From contig NZ_LELA01000097.1 of the NCBI RefSeq assembly GCF_001677955.1, positions 1 to 32,312 on the forward strand: 32,312 nt of DNA, given 5' to 3'. The notes under the pieces are model-generated. The model ran no database searches and was not told the origin of the DNA. It worked only from the letters and a program-made list of their open reading frames with translations. Both the position numbers and the translations under genes were made by a program. How positions within the stretch are numbered: position 1 is the stretch's first letter; each line of letters opens with the position of its first letter. Shown here in pieces: positions 21,384 through 29,874 of this stretch. Source of the stretch: Chryseobacterium sp. BGARF1. Its GTDB lineage: Bacteria > Bacteroidota > Bacteroidia > Flavobacteriales > Weeksellaceae.

Positions 21384-22448
21384 ATGGATTTAATTACATT
21401 TAAATTAATACTTGTACTTGCACTTTTCCTGCTTTCATTAACGATTGCAGCCTACTCTACTTGGGCAGAAAGAAAAGTTGCAGCCATTATGCAAGACAGA
21501 ATCGGGCCAAACAGATCAGGACCATTCGGTTTGCTACAGCCTCTTGCGGATGGTGGTAAATTTTTCTTTAAAGAAGACTTTACTCCTGCCAATGCAGAAA
21601 AATTCCTTTTCGTATTGGGACCTGCGTTGGTGATGTTTATTTCATTAATTACCGGAGCGGTGATTCCTTGGGGGAAAACCTTAAATTTAGGTGGTGTTTC
21701 TTATGATTTACAAGTTGCTAACATTGATGTTGGTGTACTTTTCATCATCGGAATGGCTTCTATCGGAGTTTACGGAATTATGATTGGAGGTTGGGCTTCC
21801 AATAACAAGTATTCATTATTAGGTGCAATCCGTGCTTCTTCACAGATGATTTCTTACGAATTGGCAATGGGTCTTGCATTACTTTCTATCATTATGATGT
21901 CAGGAAGTTTAGATTTAAAAGTAATTACTGAAAATCAAACGGAAGGAAAACTTTGGGGAATTATCCCTATCGGTTCTGGGATGAACTGGAATATTTTTTA
22001 CCAACCATTGGCGTTCTTAATTTTCTTTGTTGCAGCTTTGGCAGAAACCAACCGTCACCCTTTCGATTTACCTGAATGTGAATCTGAATTGGTAACAGGA
22101 TATACAACTGAATATTCTTCAATGAAGTTAGGTTTATACATGTTTGGTGAATATGTGAATATGTTTATTTCTAATGCTTTCATGGTCGTGCTTTTCTTCG
22201 GAGGCTACAACTATCCGGGAATTGACTGGGTTACTGAAAACTGGGGAGAAAATGTAGCAGGTATTTTGAGTATCGTAGCATTTTTATCTAAAACAATAAT
22301 CGGAATTTTGATCTTTATGTGGATCAGATGGACGCTTCCAAGATTCAGATACGATCAATTAATGCACTTAGGATGGAAAACATTAATTCCATTGGCATTG
22401 GTCAACTTAATGATTACAGGAGCTGTGATTTTAGCTTTTGGAAATTAA
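21384..22448 (+). CDS. nuoH: NADH-quinone oxidoreductase subunit H
   Basis: A 354-aa polytopic membrane subunit (about eight helices) at the junction of the two arms, contributing to the quinone channel and first proton path. Motifs are WAERKVAAIMQDRIGPNRSGPFGLLQPLADGGKFF (split by position about 28-62), SSQMISYELAMG, ALAETNRHPFDLPECESELVTGY (conserved acidic loop) and IRWTLPRFRYDQLMHLGWK near the end. The frame is open from 21321, but that extension runs through the heptad-repeat arm; ATG 21384 fits the family start. Length is normal. Confidence 0.96.
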   Translation: MDLITFKLILVLALFLLSLTIAAYSTWAERKVAAIMQDRIGPNRSGPFGLLQPLADGGKFFFKEDFTPANAEKFLFVLGPALVMFISLITGAVIPWGKTLNLGGVSYDLQVANIDVGVLFIIGMASIGVYGIMIGGWASNNKYSLLGAIRASSQMISYELAMGLALLSIIMMSGSLDLKVITENQTEGKLWGIIPIGSGMNWNIFYQPLAFLIFFVAALAETNRHPFDLPECESELVTGYTTEYSSMKLGLYMFGEYVNMFISNAFMVVLFFGGYNYPGIDWVTENWGENVAGILSIVAFLSKTIIGILIFMWIRWTLPRFRYDQLMHLGWKTLIPLALVNLMITGAVILAFGN

Positions 22449-22525
22449 GAAAGAATATGAAAATTTGATAATGAGATAATTTAAAAATTAACATTATCAT
22501 TTTAAAATAAAATAGTAAATAATTA

Positions 22526-22579
22526 AGATAACAGACAAGATTAGTCTAAAATCTAATGTCTAACATCTAATATCTATAA
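22526..22579. repeat. Heptad-repeat element in the nuoH-nuoI gap
   Basis: Right arm: TCTAAAA, TCTAATG, TCTAACA, TCTAATA, TCTATAA (22545-22579). Left arm: AGATAAC, AGACAAG (22526-22539), then ATTAG, approximating the reverse complement in phase with almost no loop. A second inverted pair (GATAATG near 22467 and CATTATC near 22492) lies upstream. The array ends 4 bp before the nuoI ATG. Confidence 0.8.
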
Positions 22580-22583
22580 TTAA

Positions 22584-23141
22584 ATGAAACTTACAAACAG
22601 ATCAAAAGTTGTTTCAAATAAAGAGATGACCTTTTCTGAGAAGATCTACTTACCGGCGATTTTCAAAGGAATGGGGATTACTTTTAAGCATGCTGTGAGA
22701 ACCGTTGTAAAACGTGCTCCCAATGTTTATTCTTATCCGGAAGTACAAAAGCCTAGAGCTGATATCTGGAGAGGTCAACATGTTTTGAAAAGAGATGAAG
22801 AAGGCAGAGAAAGATGTACAGCTTGTGGATTGTGCGCAGTAGCATGCCCTGCAGAAGCAATTACAATGACCGCTGCTGAAAGAACCAGAGAAGAAAAAGA
22901 TCTTTACAGAGAAGAAAAATATGCATCGGTATATGAAATCAATATGCTGAGATGTATTTTCTGCGGTATGTGTGAAGAAGCTTGTCCGAAATCTGCAATT
23001 TATCTTACAGACAGATTGGTTGATGTTGAGACCAACAGAGGATCTTTCATTTACGGTAAAGATAAATTAGTTGAAAAAATAAATGAAAGGATTGATATCA
23101 CAGAAAGACAATCCGAGAAACAAAAAAATGCGGTAAAATAA
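22584..23141 (+). CDS. nuoI: NADH-quinone oxidoreductase subunit I
   Basis: A 185-aa ferredoxin-like subunit (23-kDa family) carrying 4Fe-4S clusters N6a and N6b between NuoG and NuoB. The two CxxCxxCxxxCP motifs are complete: RCTACGLCAVACP (C78, C81, C84, C88) and RCIFCGMCEEACP (C124, C127, C130, C134). The TAA stop overlaps the nuoJ ATG by one base (TAATG), indicating translational coupling. Confidence 0.97.
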   Translation: MKLTNRSKVVSNKEMTFSEKIYLPAIFKGMGITFKHAVRTVVKRAPNVYSYPEVQKPRADIWRGQHVLKRDEEGRERCTACGLCAVACPAEAITMTAAERTREEKDLYREEKYASVYEINMLRCIFCGMCEEACPKSAIYLTDRLVDVETNRGSFIYGKDKLVEKINERIDITERQSEKQKNAVK

Positions 23142-23638
23142 TGGATCAGTTTTTATTTTTCTTGGTGGCGTTTTTAGCAGTGGCAAGTGCAGTGTACTTT
23201 GTATTTGCAAAAAATCCTTTATATGCTATTTTGTCATTAATTGTTACAATGTTTTCGATTGCCGGAATGTATATTCTTTTGAATGCACAGTTCCTTGCCA
23301 TCATCCAGATCATCGTTTACGCTGGTGCTATCATGGTACTTTTCCTTTATATCTTAATGATGCTTAACCTTAATAAGCAAGACGAAAGTAAGAAGAACAA
23401 TACTTTAAAGTTTGTTGGAGTTTTTACTGCATGTCTTCTTTTGATTGGTGTTTTAGGAGTTTTCAGAGGAGTACAAGATAATCATGTAGTGGTTGAAAAC
23501 GTAGATAAAGGGGTAGGTCTTACAAAGAACCTGGGAAGACTTTTATTCAATGAATATGTTTTACCGTTTGAGCTTGCTTCAGTCCTGATTTTAGCAGGTA
23601 TTGTAGGTGCGGTACTAATCGGTAAAAAAGATTTATAA
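23141..23638 (+). CDS. nuoJ: NADH-quinone oxidoreductase subunit J
   Basis: A 165-aa membrane subunit with five hydrophobic helices (about 2-22, 28-48, 52-74, 92-110, 142-160). The conserved segment AQFLAIIQIIVYAGAIMVLFLYILMML (about 49-75) carries the helix 3 pi-bulge region of NuoJ. Translation is coupled to nuoI by a 1-base overlap, and nuoK follows after 4 bp. Confidence 0.95.
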   Translation: MDQFLFFLVAFLAVASAVYFVFAKNPLYAILSLIVTMFSIAGMYILLNAQFLAIIQIIVYAGAIMVLFLYILMMLNLNKQDESKKNNTLKFVGVFTACLLLIGVLGVFRGVQDNHVVVENVDKGVGLTKNLGRLLFNEYVLPFELASVLILAGIVGAVLIGKKDL

Positions 23639-23642
23639 AATT

Positions 23643-23972
23643 ATGGGAGAAGTAAATACATTTATGCAAAGCATCCCTCTGGAATATTTCATTACTCTTT
23701 GTTCAGTATTATTCTGTCTTGGAGTTATGGGAGTATTGCTCAGAAAAAATGCGATTGTAATTTTAGGTTGTGTAGAGCTTATGCTTAATTCTGTAAACCT
23801 TTTATTGGCTGCGTTTGCGGCATACAACGGGAACAGTGACGGACAGCTTTTGGTTTTCTTTATCATGGTAGTTGCAGCAGCCGAAGTAGCGGTTGGTTTG
23901 GCAATTATTGCGATGTTATATAGAAACACCCGTTCTGTAGATGTAGGTATATTTAATAAATTAAAAGGATAA
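23643..23972 (+). CDS. nuoK: NADH-quinone oxidoreductase subunit K
   Basis: A 109-aa membrane subunit with three helices (about 13-33, 38-62, 68-92), homologous to MrpC. The conserved helix 2 glutamate lies in GCVELMLNSVNLLLAAFA, and the helix 3 region has FFIMVVAAAEVAVGLAIIAMLYR. The first about 10 residues are longer than in the 100-aa E. coli protein. An internal ATG 7 codons in would give a more standard length, so the start is slightly uncertain. Confidence 0.95.
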   Translation: MGEVNTFMQSIPLEYFITLCSVLFCLGVMGVLLRKNAIVILGCVELMLNSVNLLLAAFAAYNGNSDGQLLVFFIMVVAAAEVAVGLAIIAMLYRNTRSVDVGIFNKLKG

Positions 23973-23974
23973 GA

Positions 23975-25888
23975 ATGGAGAATTTAATATATGCAATAAT
24001 ACTTTTACCACTTATAGGCTTTCTTATCAACGGGCTTTTCGGGAAAAATCTTCCAAAGATTGTAGTCGGAAGTTTGGCAACAGTTGCAGTTTTTGCACCT
24101 TTTTGTATAGCAGTAAGCTTATTTTTAAATTTTGACTCTGAAAGTCCTGCCGTAGTTGTAAAGGCTTTCGAATGGTTTAGAGTAAACGGAATTCAGATTA
24201 ATTTCGGATTCCAGATTGATCAGTTATCATTAATGATGGTGATGATCATCACGGGAATCGGATCTTTAATTCACTTGTATTCTATCGGATACATGAGTCA
24301 CGATAAAGGTTTCTATAAGTTTTTTACTTATTTAAATCTTTTCATCTTCTCAATGTTACTCTTGGTAATGGGAAGCAACTATATGATCTTATTCATCGGT
24401 TGGGAAGGTGTAGGTCTTTGTTCTTATCTATTGATCGGATTCTGGTACACCAACGAAGAATACGGTAAAGCAGCAAGAAAAGCTTTCATCATGAACAGAA
24501 TTGGTGACCTTGGTTTATTAATTGGTATTTTCATGATTGCGTCTCAGACCAACTCTGTAGATTATATTTCAGTAGCACAAAATGCTTCTAAATTTGAATT
24601 AGACGGAACTATCATCATCTTTATCACGGCAAGTTTATTTATCGGTGCTGTTGGTAAATCTGCTCAGGTTCCTTTATATACTTGGTTACCCGATGCGATG
24701 GCAGGTCCAACTCCTGTTTCAGCATTGATCCACGCGGCAACGATGGTTACTGCAGGTATTTATTTGGTAGTAAGATCAAACTTCTTATTTACTTTAGCTC
24801 CAACTGTACAAGGTGGAATTTTATTAATCGGATTCTTAACGGCAGCTTTGGCAGGTTTCTACGCACTGCGTCAGAACGACATCAAAAAAGTATTGGCATA
24901 TTCTACAGTTTCACAGCTTGGTTTCATGTTCATAGCTTTAGGTTTGGGAGCTTATTCTACAGCAATGTTCCACGTAATGACACACGCTTTCTTCAAAGCA
25001 TTGTTATTCTTGGGAGCAGGTTCTGTAATTCACGCAATGAGCAACGAGCAGGATATGCGTTTTATGGGAGGTTTAAAAAAATACATTCCAATCACACACA
25101 TCACTTTCCTGATCGGAACATTGGCGATCTCAGGTTTCCCTTTACTTTCAGGGATGATCTCTAAAGACGAAATTTTGGTTGCAGCTTTTGCTAAAAACCC
25201 TATTTATTGGGTAATGTTATTCATTTTAGCAGCAACAACCGCAGCATATATGTTCAGACTGTATTATTTGACATTCCACGGAGAATTCAGAGGTACCGAA
25301 GAGCAAAAACATCATTTACACGAAAGCCCGATGAACATGACGTTACCGTTGATCGTTTTGGCAGTGCTTTCAGTACTTGGAGGTTTTATTAATTTACCAC
25401 ACTTTATCGGTCACGGTCATTATGCTAAATTAATGGAATGGCTGAAACCGGTATTGACACCGGAAAGCTTTAAGCAAATGGAAGCTACTCTTTCGGGAGT
25501 TGATTTCAATACTGAAATGATTCTTTTAGGAGCAACTATCTTAATGTTCTTCACTGTTTGGTTCATTGTTAAAAACATGTACGTTAACAAGAAGAAAATG
25601 GCAAAACCTGAAAATGAATACACTGGATGGGAAAAACTTTCTGCTAAAAAATTATATGTCGACGAACTTTACAATGCATTAATTGTAAAAACTTTCGAAG
25701 GACTTGGACGTGGCGGAAAAATGTTTGACAAAGGCGTTTTAGACCGTTTTGTAGACTACATAGGTGAAGGTGCTGAAGACAGCGGAAAATCTATGAAACG
25801 TATTCAAAACGGAAATGTTGAGAACTATGTTCTTATCATGACTTTGGCTGTGGGAATTATACTGATTGTTAACTTTATATTACAATAA
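23975..25888 (+). CDS. nuoL: NADH-quinone oxidoreductase subunit L
   Basis: A 637-aa antiporter-like subunit at the distal end of the membrane arm with about 16 helices and the long lateral helix. FFTYLNLFIFSMLLLV, WEGVGLCSYLLIGFWY (conserved glutamate), VGKSAQVPLYTWLPDAMAGPTPVSALIHAATMVTAG (about 223-260) and TVSQLGFMFIALGLG are hallmark regions. The C-terminal about 150 residues contain the amphipathic lateral helix and final anchor (YVLIMTLAVGIILIVNFIL). The stop overlaps the nuoM ATG by one base. Confidence 0.97.
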   Translation: MENLIYAIILLPLIGFLINGLFGKNLPKIVVGSLATVAVFAPFCIAVSLFLNFDSESPAVVVKAFEWFRVNGIQINFGFQIDQLSLMMVMIITGIGSLIHLYSIGYMSHDKGFYKFFTYLNLFIFSMLLLVMGSNYMILFIGWEGVGLCSYLLIGFWYTNEEYGKAARKAFIMNRIGDLGLLIGIFMIASQTNSVDYISVAQNASKFELDGTIIIFITASLFIGAVGKSAQVPLYTWLPDAMAGPTPVSALIHAATMVTAGIYLVVRSNFLFTLAPTVQGGILLIGFLTAALAGFYALRQNDIKKVLAYSTVSQLGFMFIALGLGAYSTAMFHVMTHAFFKALLFLGAGSVIHAMSNEQDMRFMGGLKKYIPITHITFLIGTLAISGFPLLSGMISKDEILVAAFAKNPIYWVMLFILAATTAAYMFRLYYLTFHGEFRGTEEQKHHLHESPMNMTLPLIVLAVLSVLGGFINLPHFIGHGHYAKLMEWLKPVLTPESFKQMEATLSGVDFNTEMILLGATILMFFTVWFIVKNMYVNKKKMAKPENEYTGWEKLSAKKLYVDELYNALIVKTFEGLGRGGKMFDKGVLDRFVDYIGEGAEDSGKSMKRIQNGNVENYVLIMTLAVGIILIVNFILQ

Positions 25889-27381
25889 TGTCTTATTTAC
25901 TATTAACATTATTACTTTTACCTCTTGTAGGTTCGGGATTAACCTTTGCATGGAAGAACGCTTCCAGCAAATATTTGGCACTGGGAATTGCTTTGATTCA
26001 AATGCTGCTTACATTTTACATCCTTTCGGATTTCAATTTTGAACCGACGGTTGACAGTGTTTTGCAATACGAAATCAATTATCCTTGGTCACAGTTTATA
26101 AAAAGTAACCTTCATTTCGGGATTGACGGAATGAGTTTGCTTCTTTTATTACTGACCAATATTCTTACGCCGTTAATTATTTTATCATCTTTTAACGAAA
26201 ACGTAAGCTACAAAAACTCTTTCTACGGACTTATTTTGCTGATGCAGTTTGGTCTTGTAGGAGTATTCACAGCTTTAGACGGTTTGTTATTCTATATTTT
26301 CTGGGAAGTAACGCTTATTCCAATCTGGTTTATTGCTGCTCTTTGGGGACAGGAAAACAAAAGAATGGAATTCACGACAAAATTCTTCGTCTATACATTC
26401 GTAGGATCTTTGTTTATGTTGGCTGGTTTAATCTATGTTTACACGCATTCAGCATCTTTCGCTCTTACAGATCTGTATAATGCAGATTTGGGTGAAACGC
26501 AGCAAATCGTTGTATTCTGGTTTATTTTCTTTGCTTTTGCAGTGAAACTTCCGGTTTTCCCTTTCCATACTTGGCAACCTGATACGTATACTTATTCTCC
26601 AACTCAAGGATCGATGCTTTTATCAGGAATTATGCTGAAAATGGCAATCTACGGAGTAATCAGATATTTATTACCTATTACACCAACCGCTATTTTCGGA
26701 ATTTCAGGACAGATTGTAATCATCCTGGCAATTATCGGAATTGTACACGGTGCTTTAATTGCGATCATCCAGACTGATATGAAGAGAATTATTGCATACT
26801 CTTCTTTCTCACACGTTGGATTAATGGTTGCTGGTATTTTTTCTTCCGCAATGCTTACTTTAAATGGAACTTTTACTATTGAAGGAGCTGAAGGAGCTTT
26901 AGTTCAGACTTTCGCTCACGGTATCAACGTAGTTGGTTTGTTCTATTGTGCAGATGTTTTATACAAAAGATTCAAAACAAGAGACATCAGACAGATGGGA
27001 GGTTTGGCAAAAGTAGCGCCTAAGTTTGCCGTACTTTTCCTATTAATCATTTTAGGATCAATGGGAGTTCCATTGACAAATGGTTTCATTGGGGAATTTA
27101 TCCTGATCAAATCTATTTTTGATTTTAATGTATTAGCTTCAATCATTGCTGGTTTAACGATCATTCTTTGTGCGGTATATCTATTGAGATTTTACGGTAA
27201 AGCAATGTTTGGTGAGGGTAATGCAGCAGTATTAAGCACAGCAAAAGATCTATCGGCAGTAGAATTTTCAGTATTGGCAAGTATTGCAGTATTTGTGATC
27301 CTGTTAGGGATCTTCCCTCAACCGGTAATCGATATGGTGGGAAGTTCATTGAAGTTTATCTATTCATCGATGAGTAATTAA
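25888..27381 (+). CDS. nuoM: NADH-quinone oxidoreductase subunit M
   Basis: A 497-aa antiporter-like proton-pumping subunit with about 14 helices. Recognised by HFGIDGMSLLLLLLTNILTP, FWEVTLIPIWFIAALWG (conserved glutamate), FAVKLPVFPFHTWQPDTYTYSPTQGSMLLSG and AYSSFSHVGLMVAGIFS. PLTNGFIGEFILI is the usual C-terminal-half motif. Length is normal. It is followed by the longest gap of the operon (181 bp), filled with heptad repeats, before nuoN. Confidence 0.97.
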   Translation: MSYLLLTLLLLPLVGSGLTFAWKNASSKYLALGIALIQMLLTFYILSDFNFEPTVDSVLQYEINYPWSQFIKSNLHFGIDGMSLLLLLLTNILTPLIILSSFNENVSYKNSFYGLILLMQFGLVGVFTALDGLLFYIFWEVTLIPIWFIAALWGQENKRMEFTTKFFVYTFVGSLFMLAGLIYVYTHSASFALTDLYNADLGETQQIVVFWFIFFAFAVKLPVFPFHTWQPDTYTYSPTQGSMLLSGIMLKMAIYGVIRYLLPITPTAIFGISGQIVIILAIIGIVHGALIAIIQTDMKRIIAYSSFSHVGLMVAGIFSSAMLTLNGTFTIEGAEGALVQTFAHGINVVGLFYCADVLYKRFKTRDIRQMGGLAKVAPKFAVLFLLIILGSMGVPLTNGFIGEFILIKSIFDFNVLASIIAGLTIILCAVYLLRFYGKAMFGEGNAAVLSTAKDLSAVEFSVLASIAVFVILLGIFPQPVIDMVGSSLKFIYSSMSN

Positions 27382-27414
27382 AAGATTAAAAAAATTTAAA
27401 AATTAAAAGATTAA

Positions 27415-27550
27415 GAGACAAAAGACAAGAAATAAGAGACTTATAGACAAGAGATAAGAGACCAAGAAAACAGGATTATAAAATCCAAACCTTTGAATCT
27501 CAAATCTCAAATCTCAAATCTCGAATCTCAAATCTCAAATCTCGAATCTC
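27415..27550. repeat. Longest and least degenerate heptad array, nuoM-nuoN gap
   Basis: Right arm: eight uninterrupted RAATCTC units (27495-27550: GAATCTC, AAATCTC three times, GAATCTC, AAATCTC twice, GAATCTC). Left arm: GAGACAA, AAGACAA, GAAATAA, GAGACTT, an 8-bp slip, then GAGATAA, GAGACCA (27415-27464), partly complementary to the right arm (GAGATTY) in the same phase. The array ends 12 bp before the nuoN ATG. Confidence 0.9.
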
Positions 27551-27562
27551 AAAATCTATAGT

Positions 27563-28948
27563 ATGAGTGTTTTAATTATTGTTTTCCTGACAGCAGTTGC
27601 TGCATTATTCTCGGGAGTTTTTGAAAAAGGAAAATACGCAAGATACATTGGTATTTTTGGGTTAATCGTTGCATTATATGTAAGCTTTTTACCTGAAGCT
27701 TCTTTCTTCGAAAAATACAGATTGATGTATGAGTACGGACAAAATACAGCATTGTTTACAAAAATTTCTATTGTGACGACTTTGCTTTTATTCTTCCTGG
27801 GAGGTTTTGCATTCAGCAATCACAGAAACCATCAGTCAGAATTGTATGCATTGATGCTTTTTGCATTGTGTGGAGGTTTTGTATTGTTCGGATACCAGAA
27901 TTTGGTGACTTTGTTCTTGGGAGTTGAGATCTTGTCTATTCCGTTATACGTAATGGCAGGTGCTAACAAAACAGACCTTAGATCAAACGAAGCTTCATTA
28001 AAATATTTCCTGATGGGAGCTTTCGCAACAGGTTTCTTATTATTAGGAATTGCCTTTGTCTACGGAAGCACAGGAACATTTGATTTATACAGAATTCATG
28101 ATTTCAGCACGGTAAATCCTACCAACGGAATGTTTATTCTTGGAGTGGTGTTGATGCTTTGTGCAATGGCATTTAAAGTAGCTTTGGCACCTTTCCACAT
28201 GTGGAGTCCGGATGTTTACCAGGGTTCACCTTCATTAATCACCGCTTTCATGGCAAGTGTTGTAAAAATCTCAGGATTTTACGCATTATTCAGATTAATG
28301 ACGATTGGTTTCTCTGGTGTTACTCACGAGTGGATTAACATTTTAGGCGTATTCTTGATCATTACTTTACTATTGGCAAACGCAATGGGTCTGGCTCAGA
28401 CGAATGCTAAAAGAATGTTGGCCTACTCTTCAGTTTCGCACGCAGGATATATCGGCTTGGTATTCTTCGGAATGAATGCCCTTTCAACATATACATTGGC
28501 GTTTTATTTATTCGCTTATTCATTATCAACAGTAGGAGTATTTATGTGCTTGATCTGGGTTGAAAAACTAAAAAGAGAAACTTCTTACGGAGCTTTCAAA
28601 GGTTTGGCTAAATCTGAACCATTATTGGCAACTGTTGCAACAATCTCTTTATTGTCAATGGCTGGAATTCCTTTAACGGCAGGTTTTATGGGTAAATTCT
28701 CATTATTTGCTCAGGCATTAAGCAAAGACAACAATGCATTCTTAGTAATTGTAGCAGTTTTAGGTTCTGCAATCTCAATCGCCTACTATTTAAGATTAAT
28801 TATTGCGATGTTCTTCTTTAAAGAAACAACCTTTAAAACTTCAGAAAGAGTAAGCATAACGTACAATATTGTCGCAGTATTTATTATTGCATCAATCATT
28901 GCACTGGGAGTTTTCCCTGATTTATTTGCAAAGCAATTCGGATTATAA
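27563..28948 (+). CDS. nuoN: NADH-quinone oxidoreductase subunit N
   Basis: A 461-aa antiporter-like proton-pumping subunit with about 14 helices. Diagnostic segments are GVEILSIPLYVMAGANKTDLRSNEASLKYFLMGAFATGF (about 112-152, with the conserved glutamate), FKVALAPFHMWSPDVYQGSPSLITAFMASVVKISGF and RMLAYSSVSHAGYIGL. AGIPLTAGFMGKF lies in the last third. It closes the nuo operon, and a strong terminator follows 24 bp after the stop. Confidence 0.97.
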   Translation: MSVLIIVFLTAVAALFSGVFEKGKYARYIGIFGLIVALYVSFLPEASFFEKYRLMYEYGQNTALFTKISIVTTLLLFFLGGFAFSNHRNHQSELYALMLFALCGGFVLFGYQNLVTLFLGVEILSIPLYVMAGANKTDLRSNEASLKYFLMGAFATGFLLLGIAFVYGSTGTFDLYRIHDFSTVNPTNGMFILGVVLMLCAMAFKVALAPFHMWSPDVYQGSPSLITAFMASVVKISGFYALFRLMTIGFSGVTHEWINILGVFLIITLLLANAMGLAQTNAKRMLAYSSVSHAGYIGLVFFGMNALSTYTLAFYLFAYSLSTVGVFMCLIWVEKLKRETSYGAFKGLAKSEPLLATVATISLLSMAGIPLTAGFMGKFSLFAQALSKDNNAFLVIVAVLGSAISIAYYLRLIIAMFFFKETTFKTSERVSITYNIVAVFIIASIIALGVFPDLFAKQFGL

Positions 28949-28972
28949 TCTGAATCAAGATATTTAAAATTT

Positions 28973-29002
28973 AAACCTTTCAATTTATTGGAAGGTTTTT
29001 TT
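28973..29002 (+). terminator. Terminator of the nuo operon
   Basis: AAACCTTTCAA (28973-28983), loop TTTA, TTGGAAGGTTT (28988-28998, one G-T pair) and a run of seven T (28996-29002). The rest of the 245-bp gap to 29194 is AT-rich with no further feature I can support. Confidence 0.9.
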
Positions 29003-29193
29003 GTGGTCTAAAATCTATCTTTATTCTTTTTATTATAAACTTTATAGTTATTGACTTACGTTTCTCAGCCAATCTAATATTTTTTCCAATTAAAGATGAC
29101 AAAAAACATTTAGAATCATTCAAAATAATTAAATTTAAACTCTTCTAAAAATCATTTTTTAACTACTTTTACTTAAAAATTTATAAATAGATT

Positions 29194-29679
29194 ATGAAGA
29201 AAATAGTACTTGTGGGAATCTTGACATTAGGAGGATTTCTAACAGCAAATGCACAGTGCAAAACAGTATCAACTCTTACAGAAAATTTTGATACCTGGAA
29301 AGATATCGACAAATGCTGGACAGCTCATCAAGGCAAAGCAATGCTTTACGCAAAAGAAAAAAAAGTTACTTTTTACTCAATGACCAGCCCAAGAGAAAAT
29401 ATGTATTTGGTCACTCCAAAAATTAAAGCAGGAAACTATACCCTGACTCTCGATATTTCAGATAATGGCGGAGAAACTACATTGGAAGTATTCTCTGTAA
29501 ACAATCCGGCCGATACAAAATCTTATGTTTCTATTGTAAAACCTTCAAAAATCACAGGTGACAAAAAGACCATCAACATCTCTCTGAAAAAAGATGCCAA
29601 TGTAGGTCTGAAAGTAATGCTAAACGGTATACATCAGGCTGTTTATGTAGATAACTTTTCACTGAAACCAAAAAAATAA
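29194..29679 (+). CDS. Small secreted protein, jelly-roll-like
   Basis: A 161-aa protein with signal peptide MKKIVLVGILTLGGFLTANA (1-20) cleaved before QC. The mature part has two cysteines near the N-terminal half (C22, C42), TENFDTWKDIDKCWTAHQG and YLVTPKIKAGNYTLTLDISD, a pattern like the carbohydrate-binding 'cleaved adhesin' or choice-of-anchor domains that begin with 'ENF..W....W....'. The end VGLKVMLNGIHQAVYVDNFSLK fits the last strands of that fold. There is no T9SS sorting domain, so it is probably periplasmic or a released protein. Function unknown. A strong terminator follows. Confidence 0.8.
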   Translation: MKKIVLVGILTLGGFLTANAQCKTVSTLTENFDTWKDIDKCWTAHQGKAMLYAKEKKVTFYSMTSPRENMYLVTPKIKAGNYTLTLDISDNGGETTLEVFSVNNPADTKSYVSIVKPSKITGDKKTINISLKKDANVGLKVMLNGIHQAVYVDNFSLKPKK

Positions 29680-29702
29680 ATCTTTTAAAATTTATTTGAA
29701 TG

Positions 29703-29735
29703 CTGCTCAAAGTTTCGCGACTTTGAGCAGTTTTT
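29703..29735 (+). terminator. Terminator after the small secreted protein gene
   Basis: CTGCTCAAAG (29703-29712) and CTTTGAGCAG (29721-29730) form a perfect 10-bp stem around an 8-nt loop that contains TCGCGA, followed by five T. Confidence 0.9.
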
Positions 29736-29874
29736 ATTTAGCATAAAATAACAAGTTGATAAGAATATACTTCATACTTGTAAGCCAACAAGAAAAATAT
29801 TTTACCACAAAAGAATTAATGCTAAAAAAAAGAAGTAAATTTTGGTGTATTTATTGCAACAAAAATTCCACAAA

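Noticed and set aside
24682..25164. A 160-codon open frame on the plus strand inside nuoL
   Set aside because: It is an alternate frame of a clearly coding membrane-protein gene; its translation is rich in Arg, Ser and Cys and shows no family motif.
27495..27550. A possible CRISPR array
   Set aside because: Repeats are 7 bp and directly adjacent with no spacers, and no cas gene is in the window.
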